NCBI RefSeq assembly: GCF_008923205.2
Contig: NZ_WBMS02000012.1
Span: 161,391 to 225,390, forward strand
From: Actinomadura physcomitrii
Lineage (GTDB): Bacteria > Actinomycetota > Actinomycetes > Streptosporangiales > Streptosporangiaceae
Direction of reading: 5' to 3'
DNA length: 64,000 nt
Part shown: positions 35,839 through 44,489 of the stretch, piece by piece
How positions within the stretch are numbered: position 1 is the stretch's first letter
How the letters are laid out: every line of letters begins with the position of its first letter
Program-made: the position numbers and the translations under genes
Notes under the pieces: model-generated
Seen by the model: the letters and a program-made list of their open reading frames with translations, nothing else
Databases searched by the model: none
What the model was told of the DNA's origin: nothing

Positions 35839-38294
35839 CCGTCCGCATACTGCCCCTGCCCGACACCGACGCGCCCCCGGAGCCGGACGGCGGGCTCGGC
35901 GCGCTGGCCACCGACCGGGGCAACCTCCCGCTCGACTCCGTCGACGTGCACGCCTCGATCACCGGTCTCGCCGCCGGCGTCGAGGTCGTCCAGGGGTTCC
36001 GCAACCCGTTCGACGTGCCCCTGGAGGCGACCTACATCTTTCCGCTGCCCGACCGCGCCGCCGTGACCGCGCTGCGCATGGAGGCGGACGACCGGGTCAT
36101 CGAGGGAACGCTGAAGGAACGCGGCCAGGCCCGGCAGGACTACAGCGCCGCCATAGCCGCCGGGAAGCGCGCCGCCCTCGCCGAGGAGGACCGGCCGGAC
36201 GTCTTCACCATGCAGGTGGGCAACATCCTGCCGGGGGAGCGCGTGACGATCCGCCTCGCGCTCACCCAGCCGCTGCCTCACGAGTCGGCCTCGACGGCGA
36301 CGTTCCGCTTCCCGCTCGTGGTCGCGCCCCGCTACATCCCAGGGACGCCGCTGGACGGCGAGGCCGCGGGCGCCGGAGTGGCCGAGGACACCGACGCGGC
36401 GCCGGACGCGTCCCGGATCAGCCCGCCCGTGCTGCTGCGGGGGTTCCCCAGCCCGGTCCGGCTGGCGATCAGCGCCGACATCGACCCGTCCGGGCTGCCG
36501 CTCACCGAGATCCACTCGGCCCTGCACGTGGTGACGGAGGAGAGCGACGGCGACCGCACCACCGTCCGGCTGCGTCCCGGCGAGCGACTCGATCGCGACT
36601 TCATCCTGCGGCTGGGATTCGCGCCCCAGGAGAGCGCGGCCCTGTCCCTGGTTCCGGACGAGAGCGGCGACGAGGGCACTTTCAGCCTGACGGTCCTCCC
36701 GTCCGGAGACGCCCGGCCGCGTCCCCGCGACGTGGTCCTCATCCTCGACCGGTCGGGCAGCATGCACGGCTGGAAGATGGTCGCCGCCCGGCGCGCGGCC
36801 GCACGGATCGTCGACACGCTCCGCGACGAGGACCGGTTCGCCGTACTGTCCTTCGACACCGTCGTCGAGCGTCCCCGCGACCTCGGCTCCGGCCTCGTCC
36901 CAGGCACGGATCGCAACCGGTTCCGCGCCGTCGAGCACCTCGCCGCACTGCACGCGCGCGGCGGCACCGAGATGCTCGGCCCGCTCAACGAGGCGTGCCG
37001 CCTGGTCGCCGGCTCGGAGAGCGACCGCGTGGTGGTCCTCATCACCGACGGCCAGGTCGGCAACGAGGACCAGATCCTCGCGCAGCTGGCGCCGCGGCTG
37101 CAGGGCGTGCGCGTCCACACCGTCGGGATCGACCGCGCCGTGAACGCCGGATTCCTGAACCGGCTCGCGTCGATCGGCCAGGGCCGATGCGAACTGGTCG
37201 AGTCCGAAGACCGCCTCGACGAGGCCATGGATCAGATCCACCACCACATCGGCGCGCCCATCGCGACCGACCTCTCCTTGCTGGCCGACGGCCTGGAGAT
37301 CGTCCCCGACTCGGTGGCGCCCGCCCGCCTGGGCGCTCTCTTCCCCGGGGTACCGCTCGTGATCGCCGGTCGCTTCCGCGGCGCGCCCGCCGGATCCGTC
37401 ACCGTCAACGGCACCGCGTCCGACGGCACCGCCTGGCGGCAGCGGGCATCGGGCACGATCGCCCGGAACCCCGCCGCCACGGCGATCTGGGCGCGCGGCC
37501 ACCTCCGCGACCTCGAAGACCGCTACACCGTCGGCGGGCCCCCCGACCTCGAAAGCCGCATCGTCGAGACCTCGCTGCGGTTCGGAGTGCTGTGCCGCTT
37601 CACCGCCTTCGTCGCCGTCGACAGCCGGGTCGTGACCGACTCGGCCGCGCCGCACCAGGTCGTCCAGCCGGTGGAGGTCCCGGACGGGTGGGCCGCCCCC
37701 GTGGCGGAGTACGGGGCGGCGAGTCCGCTGATGGCAGCGCCTCCCGCCCCGCCCGCGAGCGGCCCTCCGCCGTCCACCTTCGCCCCGCCGGCCCCCGGTG
37801 GGCCTCCCGACCCGAGCGCCGCCCTCATGTCGGCCGGGCCGCCCGCCCCACCGGCCGCCCGCATGCGCCGAACCTCCTCCGGCGGTGACGACATCGACGT
37901 GCCCGACTTCCTCTCGCCCCCGGCGAGCGCGTCTCCCGGCTACGGCGCACCCACGACGCCCGGCATCGATGCCTACAAGCAGGAACTGGCGCGCCTGCTG
38001 GAGTCGCTGCGCGGAACGCCCTCCGACACCGGTCACCGCATCGGTCGGCTGCAGCACGAGGTGCTTCCGGTGCTGACATCGGTCGTCAACCGCATGCAGG
38101 CACATCTCGCGCCCGACGCCGAGCCCCTCCGCACGCTGGAGACGCTCCGCCGAGCCCTGCTCCGCATCACCGGCACCAGCGCGACGCACGAGGTCGACGA
38201 CCTCTGGAAACGCACGTTGCAGACTCTCGGCGAACTCACCGGCGAACCCGCCAAGTCCCCGACCCGCCGCCCCTTCTGGAAGCGCAGATCATGA
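35835..38294 (+). CDS. VIT and von Willebrand factor A domain protein
   Basis: The 819-residue product has an N-terminal VIT domain (about residues 20-150: VHASITGLAAGVEVVQGFRNPF, ATYIFPLPDRAAVTAL), then a VWA domain (about 299-470). The VWA metal site is intact: D305-R-S-G-S309 in LILDRSGSM, GGTEML and LITDGQVGN. A beta-rich segment, a Pro/Ala-rich linker and a C-terminal helical part (about 705-800) follow. No signal peptide is visible, so it is probably cytoplasmic. ATG with GGAGG five bases upstream overlaps the MerR stop. Such proteins act in protein complexes; the partner and role are unknown. Confidence 0.87.
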   Translation: MTVRILPLPDTDAPPEPDGGLGALATDRGNLPLDSVDVHASITGLAAGVEVVQGFRNPFDVPLEATYIFPLPDRAAVTALRMEADDRVIEGTLKERGQARQDYSAAIAAGKRAALAEEDRPDVFTMQVGNILPGERVTIRLALTQPLPHESASTATFRFPLVVAPRYIPGTPLDGEAAGAGVAEDTDAAPDASRISPPVLLRGFPSPVRLAISADIDPSGLPLTEIHSALHVVTEESDGDRTTVRLRPGERLDRDFILRLGFAPQESAALSLVPDESGDEGTFSLTVLPSGDARPRPRDVVLILDRSGSMHGWKMVAARRAAARIVDTLRDEDRFAVLSFDTVVERPRDLGSGLVPGTDRNRFRAVEHLAALHARGGTEMLGPLNEACRLVAGSESDRVVVLITDGQVGNEDQILAQLAPRLQGVRVHTVGIDRAVNAGFLNRLASIGQGRCELVESEDRLDEAMDQIHHHIGAPIATDLSLLADGLEIVPDSVAPARLGALFPGVPLVIAGRFRGAPAGSVTVNGTASDGTAWRQRASGTIARNPAATAIWARGHLRDLEDRYTVGGPPDLESRIVETSLRFGVLCRFTAFVAVDSRVVTDSAAPHQVVQPVEVPDGWAAPVAEYGAASPLMAAPPAPPASGPPPSTFAPPAPGGPPDPSAALMSAGPPAPPAARMRRTSSGGDDIDVPDFLSPPASASPGYGAPTTPGIDAYKQELARLLESLRGTPSDTGHRIGRLQHEVLPVLTSVVNRMQAHLAPDAEPLRTLETLRRALLRITGTSATHEVDDLWKRTLQTLGELTGEPAKSPTRRPFWKRRS

Positions 38295-38297
38295 CCC

Positions 38298-38329
38298 GGT
38301 GGGGGGCAGGCCCCGGCCTGCCCCCCACC
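38298..38329 (+). terminator. Terminator of the MerR-VWA operon
   Basis: GGTGGGGGGCAGGCC and GGCCTGCCCCCCACC form a perfect 15-bp stem with a 2-base gap, starting four bases after the VWA stop codon. No T-run follows. Confidence 0.8.
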
Positions 38330-38442
38330 GAAACCGGCGGCACCCCCGCCCCCGCCACAGGTAACGCCCCGCCCGACCAGTACCCACGCACACGCAAAGC
38401 CGACTGCGGGCCCGCTTGACCAGCACTGACGATGCGAAGGGT

Positions 38443-38554
38443 GTCGGACCAGGGGTTCGCCCCGTCCGGCCAGGGCCACGTGCATGCGCAGGCCGTCCAC
38501 ATCCATGAACCGGTGCTCGACACCGTCCAGTCCGGGCAGGGGTCTCCCGTTCAT
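38443..38554 (-). pseudogene. N-terminal remnant of an alpha/beta hydrolase
   Basis: About 36 residues beginning MNGRPLPGLDGVEHRFMDVDGLRMHVALAGRG match the start of epoxide-hydrolase-like alpha/beta hydrolases. After GEPLV the expected oxyanion strand (LLHGWP) is missing and the frame runs into unrelated sequence. Its ATG overlaps the stop of the fragment upstream, as in a former operon. Confidence 0.55.
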
Positions 38555-38892
38555 CGGGCGGCCCGCTGCGGGACGAACCCGGCTATCGCGGCGGCCAGGC
38601 GCGCGGGCTGGTCCTCGGGCGAGAAGGTGCGCGCCCCGGGGATCCATTCGAGCCGGTCGAAGAACTTCGGCGGGAAGGTGTCGTAGGCGTCGCAGGAGGT
38701 GAGGACGAGCCGGCCGACCAGTTCGGGCCGGGTCGTCGCGACGATCTGGCAGACGGCGCCGCCGCTGTCGTTGCCGACCAGGGTGACCGGCCCGAGGTCC
38801 AAGGCCTGGATCGCACCGGCGACGATCGCGGCCAGGGCCGGCGGGGCGAGGTCGGCGCCGGGCATCGGCACCGTGTGCGCGCCGAAGGGCAG
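38551..38892 (-). pseudogene. Internal remnant of a second alpha/beta hydrolase
   Basis: The 113 codons ending at 38551 read LPFGAHTVPMPGADLAPP, then LVGNDSGGAVCQIVATTRPEL and LVLTSCDAYDTFPPKFF. This is the middle of an alpha/beta hydrolase including a nucleophile-elbow-like NDSGG. The N-terminal third and the C-terminal part with the catalytic His are absent. The upstream continuation is low-complexity sequence without homology. I read it as a decaying gene; a short diverged active protein is unlikely. Confidence 0.55.
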
Positions 38893-39427
38893 ATCCAGCA
38901 GGAGCTGATCGAGGAGATCTCCGCGGAGATGAACGGCCTGGGCGAGGCCGGGCTGCTCATCGCCGGCGCCACGACCCCGAAGCCGCCCGCGCCGAGGCCG
39001 AGCCCGCCGTCCTCGCCCTCCTCCACGGCCTCCGCCGCTGACCCGCTCGAGGATCCCCTCGCTGTCACCGTGTTGCCCATTGCCCGCACTCCGCCCTCGC
39101 CACCGTCCCTGATGAGACTCCGGCGTGGTGATCGCGAGCGGGTGTTCGCTGGCCGCTTCTCGCAGCCGGGGTTCGGTGCCGCTGGCTGGACGAGGGGCCA
39201 AAGACGCTCCGGCGGCGCGAATCGAGGTGGCAGCGCTGTCGGCGAACCCCTGCAGCGCGGCATTCCAGGTGATCGCACGGGTACTCGATCCCACGGGCGG
39301 GCGGGTGCTCGCGAGTCGCTCACGGCGCAAGGCACAGCCCCCGCCTAGAGCGGGCAGGCCGAAGGGCGGCCCCCCGCGCGGGAGGCCGCCCTGTGGTGGT
39401 CCCGGCAGTGGCCGGAGAGAGCGGGGC
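38893..39427. other. Gene-poor stretch between hydrolase remnants and MFS gene
   Basis: No gene is supported in these 535 bases. Several overlapping frames stay open but give Pro/Ser/Gly/Arg-rich products with no start signals. An inverted repeat of moderate quality, GGCGGCC...GGCCGCC, at about 39367-39392 could terminate the MFS gene. The stretch probably contains further decayed parts of the hydrolase locus. Confidence 0.4.
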
Positions 39428-40906
39428 TCAGGCACGCTTCGCGCGGGCGCCGCGCAGCAGCGGGATCAGGTTCAGCGCCAGGCCGACGACCGCGACGCCG
39501 CTGACCAGGTTGACGCCCGGGTGGAACTCGGCGAAGTCGCCGCCTCCCCCGCTCGCGCCGCCCGCGACCAGCGCGGTCACGACGGCGAGGACGAGGGCCG
39601 CGCCGACCTGGCCGGACGTCTGCACCAGCCCGGAGGCGAGGCCCTGCTCGGAGTCGTCGATGCCGTCGGTCGCCTGCGCCATGATCGAGCTGAAGCCGAA
39701 CGCGAAGCCGCCGCCCAGCAGGAGCATCGTCGGCAGGATCGTGAACGCGTAGTGCGGGGTGTTCCCGGCGGTGGCCAGGAACCACACATATCCGAGGCTC
39801 AGCGACGTCATGGAGCTGATGATCAGCCGCGGCGTGCCGTAGCGGTCGATCAGCCGGCCGACGAACGGGGAGCCGAACGCGACGATCAGACCGGCGGGCA
39901 GCAGCGCCATGGCCATCTTGAGCGGCGACCAGTGCAGGACGTCCTGCAGGTACAGGGTCATCATGAACTGGAAGCTCAGGTACGAGCCGAAGAGCGCGAC
40001 GATGCTGAGGTTCGCGCGGATGATCGAGCCGATGCGCAGGATGCCGAGCCGGATCAGCGGGTGCCGCACCTTGTTCTCGGTGGCGACGAAACCGATCAGC
40101 AGCGCCGCGGCGAGCGCGATGGAGCTGAGCGTGACCGGGTCGAGCCAACCGCGGTCCGGCGCCGAGACGACGGTGTAGACGGCGAGGAGCATGCCGCCGG
40201 TCAGCGTGACGGCGCCGACGAGGTCGTGGCCGCCGCCGGCCGCGGGCTTGTCGCGCGGGATCAGGGTGATGCCGGCGACGAGCGCGACCAGGGCGAGCGG
40301 CACGGGGGTCAGGAACGTCCAGCGCCAGCCGACGCTGGTGAGCAGCCCGCCGAGGATCAGCCCGGACGAGTAGCCGCTGGCGCCGAAGACCGAGAAGACC
40401 GACAGCGCCCGGTTGCGCGCGCGTCCCTCGTGGAAGGTGGTGGTCAGGATGGACAGGGCGGTCGGGGCGGTGAACGCGGCGGCCAGGCCCTTGACGAAAC
40501 GGGTGGCGATGAGCAGCGTGCCGTCGCTGACCAGGCCGCCGACCAGCGAGGCGACGGCGAACACGGCGAGCGCGGTGAGGAAGACGCGGCGGCGGCCGAG
40601 GAGGTCGGCGGTGCGTCCGCCGAGCAGCAGCAGGCTGCCGTAGCCGAGCACGTAGCCGTTCACGATCCACTGCAGCGACGTGGTGGACAGGCCGAGCTCG
40701 GTCCCGATCGACGGCAGCGCGACGCCGACCATCGAGACGTCGAGTCCGTCGAGAAACAGCACGGCGCAGAGCACTGCGAGGACTCCCCACAGCCGGGGGG
40801 TCCAGGCCTGCTCGGCCGGCGCGCTCGCGGCGGCCGGCGCGCGGACGGCAGAGGCGGGTGAGGTGTCGGTGATAGTCACGTCGGAGGACATTACATGCAC
40901 ATGCAT
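39428..40906 (-). CDS. MFS drug/proton antiporter (DHA2, 14-helix type)
   Basis: The 492-residue product has the DHA2 features: motif C-like LDGLDVSMVGVALPSIGTEL in helix 1, QWIVNGYVLGYGSLLLLGG, motif A GRTADLLGRRRVFL, and about 14 hydrophobic helices through LVSGVAVVGLALNLIPLL. Such pumps export hydrophobic compounds. It is divergent from the marR gene with palindromes between. The ATG at 40906 lies 10 bases after a TATGCT -10 candidate and may be leaderless. An ATG five codons inside (40891) is an alternative, also without a ribosome site. Confidence 0.9.
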   Translation of the reverse strand: MHVHVMSSDVTITDTSPASAVRAPAAASAPAEQAWTPRLWGVLAVLCAVLFLDGLDVSMVGVALPSIGTELGLSTTSLQWIVNGYVLGYGSLLLLGGRTADLLGRRRVFLTALAVFAVASLVGGLVSDGTLLIATRFVKGLAAAFTAPTALSILTTTFHEGRARNRALSVFSVFGASGYSSGLILGGLLTSVGWRWTFLTPVPLALVALVAGITLIPRDKPAAGGGHDLVGAVTLTGGMLLAVYTVVSAPDRGWLDPVTLSSIALAAALLIGFVATENKVRHPLIRLGILRIGSIIRANLSIVALFGSYLSFQFMMTLYLQDVLHWSPLKMAMALLPAGLIVAFGSPFVGRLIDRYGTPRLIISSMTSLSLGYVWFLATAGNTPHYAFTILPTMLLLGGGFAFGFSSIMAQATDGIDDSEQGLASGLVQTSGQVGAALVLAVVTALVAGGASGGGGDFAEFHPGVNLVSGVAVVGLALNLIPLLRGARAKRA

Positions 40907-40974
40907 TCAATGTCCAAGCATAAGTTTCGTTCGAATTTAATGCGAGTGCATCTGATGCGCGCGCATGCTAGGAT
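40895..40974. promoter_or_regulatory. Operator/promoter cluster between MFS and MarR genes
   Basis: The short divergent region holds ATGCA-CA-TGCAT (40895-40906), GCATC-T-GATGC (40948-40958) and the overlapping palindrome ATGCGCGCGCAT (40955-40966). A TAGGAT -10 at 40969-40974 sits eight bases before the marR ATG, and TATGCT on the other strand (40917-40922) precedes the pump gene. This is the arrangement of a MarR repressor controlling itself and its pump. Confidence 0.6.
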
Positions 40975-40981
40975 GCGCGGC

Positions 40982-41368
40982 ATGGAGTCGGAGACGGCCC
41001 TGGTGGGCCGGTGGCGCTCGCTGGCGACGTGCTACAACACGGTCGCCTGCGACCTCGACCGCTCGCTGCAGGAGGCGCACGGCCTGAGCATGAGCGAGTT
41101 CGAGACGCTCGACAGGCTCGTCGACGTCGGCTGCGACAAGTGCCGCATGCAGGACATCGCCGCGGCGATGTACCTCAGCCAGAGCGCCCTGTCGCGGACG
41201 GTCGCGCGGCTCGAGAAGCACGGACTGGTCGAGCGAGTCATGTGCGAGTCCGACCGCCGCGGCGTGTTCGTCGCCCTGACCGAGGCCGGCCGCGAACGGC
41301 ACGCCGAGGCGCACAAGACCCACATCGAGGTCCTGGCCAAGCACCTCCCCGCCGCTGCCGCCTGCTAA
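40982..41368 (+). CDS. MarR-family transcriptional regulator
   Basis: The 128-residue product has the MarR winged-helix core: LSMSEFETLDRLVD, KCRMQDIAAAMYLSQSALSRTVARLEKHGLVERV and the wing CESDRRGVFVALTEAGRE. Three cysteines (in CYNTVAC and CDKCRMQ) could allow redox or metal sensing. I start at the ATG at 40982, since a TAGGAT -10 ends eight bases upstream and no ribosome site exists, which implies a leaderless message. It is likely to repress the divergent MFS pump and itself. Confidence 0.9.
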   Translation: MESETALVGRWRSLATCYNTVACDLDRSLQEAHGLSMSEFETLDRLVDVGCDKCRMQDIAAAMYLSQSALSRTVARLEKHGLVERVMCESDRRGVFVALTEAGRERHAEAHKTHIEVLAKHLPAAAAC

Positions 41369-41398
41369 GACGCGCCTCGGATCGGCCTCGGGCGCTGG

Positions 41399-42055
41399 TC
41401 AGCCACCGCTCGTGGACGGCCTCACCAGGCCCAGCTCATAGGCGATGATGACGAGCTGGACGCGGTCGCGCGCATCGAGCTTGGTGAGCAACCGCGCGAC
41501 ATGGGCCTTGGCGGTGGCCACGCTGATGACAAGCTCAGCCGCGATCTCCTGGTTGGACAGGCCCCGTCCGACCAGGGTGAGGACCTGGCGCTCGCGGTCG
41601 GTGATCCCGTCGACGCGGCGCGGCGGCCCGGGCGACGGCTCCGGACGCGCCGCGAACTCCTCGATCAGCTTTCTGGTGACGCTCGGCGCGATCAGCGCGT
41701 CCCCGCCGGCGACGACGCGGACCGCGGCGAGGATCTCCTCCAGCGCCATGTCCTTGACCAGGAAGCCGCTGGCGCCCGCCCGCAGCGACCCGTAGACGTA
41801 CTCGTCGTCGTCGAACGTGGTCAGGATCACGACATGGGCGGACCTGATCCGGCGGGTGGCCTCGATGCCGTCCATGTCCGGCATCCGGATGTCCATGACC
41901 ACGACGTCGGGACCGGTCTCCTCCACCAGCGCGACCGCCTCGGCGCCCGTCCCGGCCTCGCCGACGATCTCCATGTCCGGAGTGTCGGCCATCAGCACGC
42001 GCAGGCCGGCGCGGATCAGCGGCTGGTCGTCGGCCAGCACGATGCGGATCGTCAT
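41399..42055 (-). CDS. NarL/LuxR-type response regulator
   Basis: The 218-residue product has a receiver (IVLADDQPLIRAG, phospho-Asp in VVVMDIRMPDMDG, switch LTTF and LVKDMA) and a LuxR HTH (ITDRERQVLTLVGRGLSNQEIAAEL). Its ATG overlaps the kinase stop as ATGA, so the pair is co-translated. Targets are unknown. It converges on marR with about 30 bases between the stops. Confidence 0.93.
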   Translation of the reverse strand: MTIRIVLADDQPLIRAGLRVLMADTPDMEIVGEAGTGAEAVALVEETGPDVVVMDIRMPDMDGIEATRRIRSAHVVILTTFDDDEYVYGSLRAGASGFLVKDMALEEILAAVRVVAGGDALIAPSVTRKLIEEFAARPEPSPGPPRRVDGITDRERQVLTLVGRGLSNQEIAAELVISVATAKAHVARLLTKLDARDRVQLVIIAYELGLVRPSTSGG

Positions 42056-43197
42056 GCGGCCCCCGCCCTCGCCCCCGCTCTCGCGGGCACGGGAAGCCGC
42101 GCCGCCACCCCGAACCCGCCGCCGGGACGCGGCCCGGCGGTGAACTCGCCGCGCAGCAGCGCGACCCGCTCGCGCATTCCGACGATGCCGTACCCGGTCC
42201 CGACCACGCCGCCGTCCCCCTCGTCGTCGATCCCGACGGCCAGCTCCCCGTCCCGATAGCCGATGGTCACCCGGCAGCTGTCGGTGCCCGCATGGCGGAC
42301 GACGTTGGTGACCGCCTCCTGGACGATCCGGTAGGCGGAGAGCTCGACGTCCGGCGGCAGCGGTCTCGGCTCGCCCTCGATCCGGACGTCGACCTGGACT
42401 CCGGCGTCCATCGTCGCCGCGGCCAGGTGGCCGAGATCGGCCAGGCCGGGCGCCGGACCGAGCGGTGCGGCACCGGGCTCGTCCCGGCGCAGCGCGGTGA
42501 GCATCCTGCGCAGCCCGGACAGGGTGTCGCGGCTGGTCGCCTCGATCGCCGCCAGTGCGTTGCGCGCCTCCCCAGGCTGCGTGTCGATCACCCGTCCGCC
42601 CACGCCGGCCTGGATCGCGATGATGCCGATGCTGTGCGCGACCATGTCGTGCAGTTCCCGCGCGATCCGGAGCCGCTCGGCCGCGACGGCCTGCGCCGTG
42701 GCCTGCTCGCGCAGGATCTCCGTGTGCGCACGCCGCACCTGGATCGAGTTCCCCGTCATCCACGTCACGACCGCCGCCAGGACGATGGTGACGAGGAGCA
42801 CGTCGTCCGCGGACAGCCACGCCACCACGGACATCAGCTGTAGGACGCAGGTGACGACGGCGACGGGAAGCGAGAATCGCCGCCTTCGCGTGGTCGCGAT
42901 GTAACAGACCGCGATATCGGTGAGGAGGATCTCCAGCCCGGCGATCGTTCCGTTCCGCGTCTGCATGAGGGCGACGATCCAGGCGAGAAGCAGAATCGCG
43001 TGCGCCGCGAGCGCCTGACGCCTCAACAACGACATCACGAGGGCCGTGAGACCGATCGAGAGGAGCACTTCCAGACGCTCCGGAAACCTCATGGGCATGA
43101 CCGTGAGGAGCAGGACACCGGGATAGAGGACGGCCCCGCACCAGGCCAGGACCGCACCGGCGACTCGGCGCGCTCGACGCCACGGCAGGGTTGACAT
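42052..43197 (-). CDS. Sensor histidine kinase (HisKA_3 type)
   Basis: The 381-residue product has a hydrophobic sensor of about five to six helices (residues 10-145). HisKA_3 follows with the phospho-acceptor in RLRIARELHDMVAHSIGI, then the ATPase motifs EAVTNVVRHAG, IDDEGDGG and GYGIVGMRERV. The ATG at 43197 (MSTLPWRRARRV) is chosen because the first helix follows at the normal distance. An in-frame ATG 13 codons upstream is possible. It is divergent from the GT87 gene. Confidence 0.9.
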   Translation of the reverse strand: MSTLPWRRARRVAGAVLAWCGAVLYPGVLLLTVMPMRFPERLEVLLSIGLTALVMSLLRRQALAAHAILLLAWIVALMQTRNGTIAGLEILLTDIAVCYIATTRRRRFSLPVAVVTCVLQLMSVVAWLSADDVLLVTIVLAAVVTWMTGNSIQVRRAHTEILREQATAQAVAAERLRIARELHDMVAHSIGIIAIQAGVGGRVIDTQPGEARNALAAIEATSRDTLSGLRRMLTALRRDEPGAAPLGPAPGLADLGHLAAATMDAGVQVDVRIEGEPRPLPPDVELSAYRIVQEAVTNVVRHAGTDSCRVTIGYRDGELAVGIDDEGDGGVVGTGYGIVGMRERVALLRGEFTAGPRPGGGFGVAARLPVPARAGARAGAA

Positions 43198-43258
43198 GCG
43201 CCGATCGTAACCTTCGCCCGCCCCTTCGCACATTGGCCCGCAGGCGTAATCCTCCGGG

Positions 43259-44485
43259 ATGAAAAGGCCTGTGGCGAATGTGTCCGGCGGCCCGATGTCC
43301 GGCGACCGCGCCGTCGGCACCGTTATTTCCATGAAACGGTGGACGCTGCTCCTGCCCGCTTTCGAGATCACGGGGATAGCACTCTTCTCGGCGGTGTACG
43401 ACTCCCTCGATTTCCACATCTATTGGCTGGGCGGGCACGTCGTCACCAACGGAACCAGCCTCTACCACGAACGTCTCGCCGGCCTCTGGTTCACGAACAC
43501 CCCGTTCATGGCGACGTTGTTCGTACCTTTGGCCGCAATGCCGCTCACCCTCGCCCGAGTCCTGTGGCAGGCGGCCGCCTTCGGAGCCCTTGCCTGGGCC
43601 TGTTTCCTGACCACGAAGCTCGCCGGCCGCCGCATCGCCGCGACCGTCGCACTACTCCTGGAGCCTGTCTGGCATTCCTTTTTCCTGGGCCAGGTGAACC
43701 TCTTTCTCCTGGCCTTCGTCCTGGCCGACATGCACCGCGTCGCTCTCGGCCGTCCAGCCGGAATCGGCATCGGCATCGCCACCGCCATCAAGCTCACACC
43801 GGGCATCTTCGTCGTCCTGCTACTGCTGACGAGAAGAACGAGAGACGCCGTCACGGCCTTCTGCACCTTCGCCGCCTGCACCCTGCTCGCCTACGCCATC
43901 GCACCGGACGCGTCACGCATCTATTGGCTGCACACCTTCTTCGACACTTCGCGCGTCGGCGTCCCGTACATCAGCAACCAATCCCCATATGGCGCCTTGG
44001 CCCGCATACTCCACGGCACCGCCGAGATCGGCGTCTGGTACCCGGCCATTCCACTGACCATCGGCGCTGCCGGCCTGGCGATCGCCGTGCTGTGGGCAAG
44101 GCGCGGCGACTGGCTGAGCGCCACAGCCGTCACGGGCGTGACCGGTCTGCTCGTCTCAACCATTTCCTGGGCGCACCACTGGGTATGGGTCGTCCCGCTC
44201 CTGGCCGTTCTCGTCCGCGACGGTCACCGGAAGACCGCCATCGCCTGCGGCGCCATCTTCGTCCTGTCCCCGTTGTGGTGGACGCCCCACAACGGCGACC
44301 CGCGCGAATACGGCCTTCACCTCCTGACACCGGTCGCCAACTGCTACCTCGTCGCCGGCATCTACTTCCTGGTCCACATGGCCGTCCACCTACGCCGCCC
44401 GCCCGATCACCGCATCGGCGGCGCCCCGGTGATTTCTCCGCGCCGTGCCGGTCAGTACGCCGAGTACCGGCTCACAGGAGGATGA
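43259..44485 (+). CDS. GT87-family polyprenol-linked glycosyltransferase (DUF2029)
   Basis: The 408-residue product is a polytopic membrane protein of about ten helices. It has a GT-C style first loop (DSLDFHIYWLGGHVVTNGTSLYH) carrying the conserved Asp, and the family segments FTNTPFMATLFVPLAAMP, KLTPGIFVVLLLL, SNQSPYGALARI and ISWAHHWVW. Relatives add mannose from polyprenyl-phosphate-mannose to lipids outside the membrane. The start is uncertain: ATG 43259 has a weak ribosome site, and ATG 43331 (MKRWTLLLP) directly before helix 1 is equally plausible. Confidence 0.78.
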   Translation: MKRPVANVSGGPMSGDRAVGTVISMKRWTLLLPAFEITGIALFSAVYDSLDFHIYWLGGHVVTNGTSLYHERLAGLWFTNTPFMATLFVPLAAMPLTLARVLWQAAAFGALAWACFLTTKLAGRRIAATVALLLEPVWHSFFLGQVNLFLLAFVLADMHRVALGRPAGIGIGIATAIKLTPGIFVVLLLLTRRTRDAVTAFCTFAACTLLAYAIAPDASRIYWLHTFFDTSRVGVPYISNQSPYGALARILHGTAEIGVWYPAIPLTIGAAGLAIAVLWARRGDWLSATAVTGVTGLLVSTISWAHHWVWVVPLLAVLVRDGHRKTAIACGAIFVLSPLWWTPHNGDPREYGLHLLTPVANCYLVAGIYFLVHMAVHLRRPPDHRIGGAPVISPRRAGQYAEYRLTGG

Positions 44486-44489
44486 CGCC

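Noticed and set aside
35274..38189. A 971-codon open frame antisense to the MerR-VWA genes and an 874-codon frame in a third phase
   Set aside because: Both are artefacts of very high GC content. They are Arg/Gly/Ala-rich, lack domains and ribosome sites, and overlap well-supported genes completely.
39100..39348. Hypothetical gene in the gap before the MFS gene
   Set aside because: Frames on both strands stay open but are low complexity without start signals or recognisable domains.
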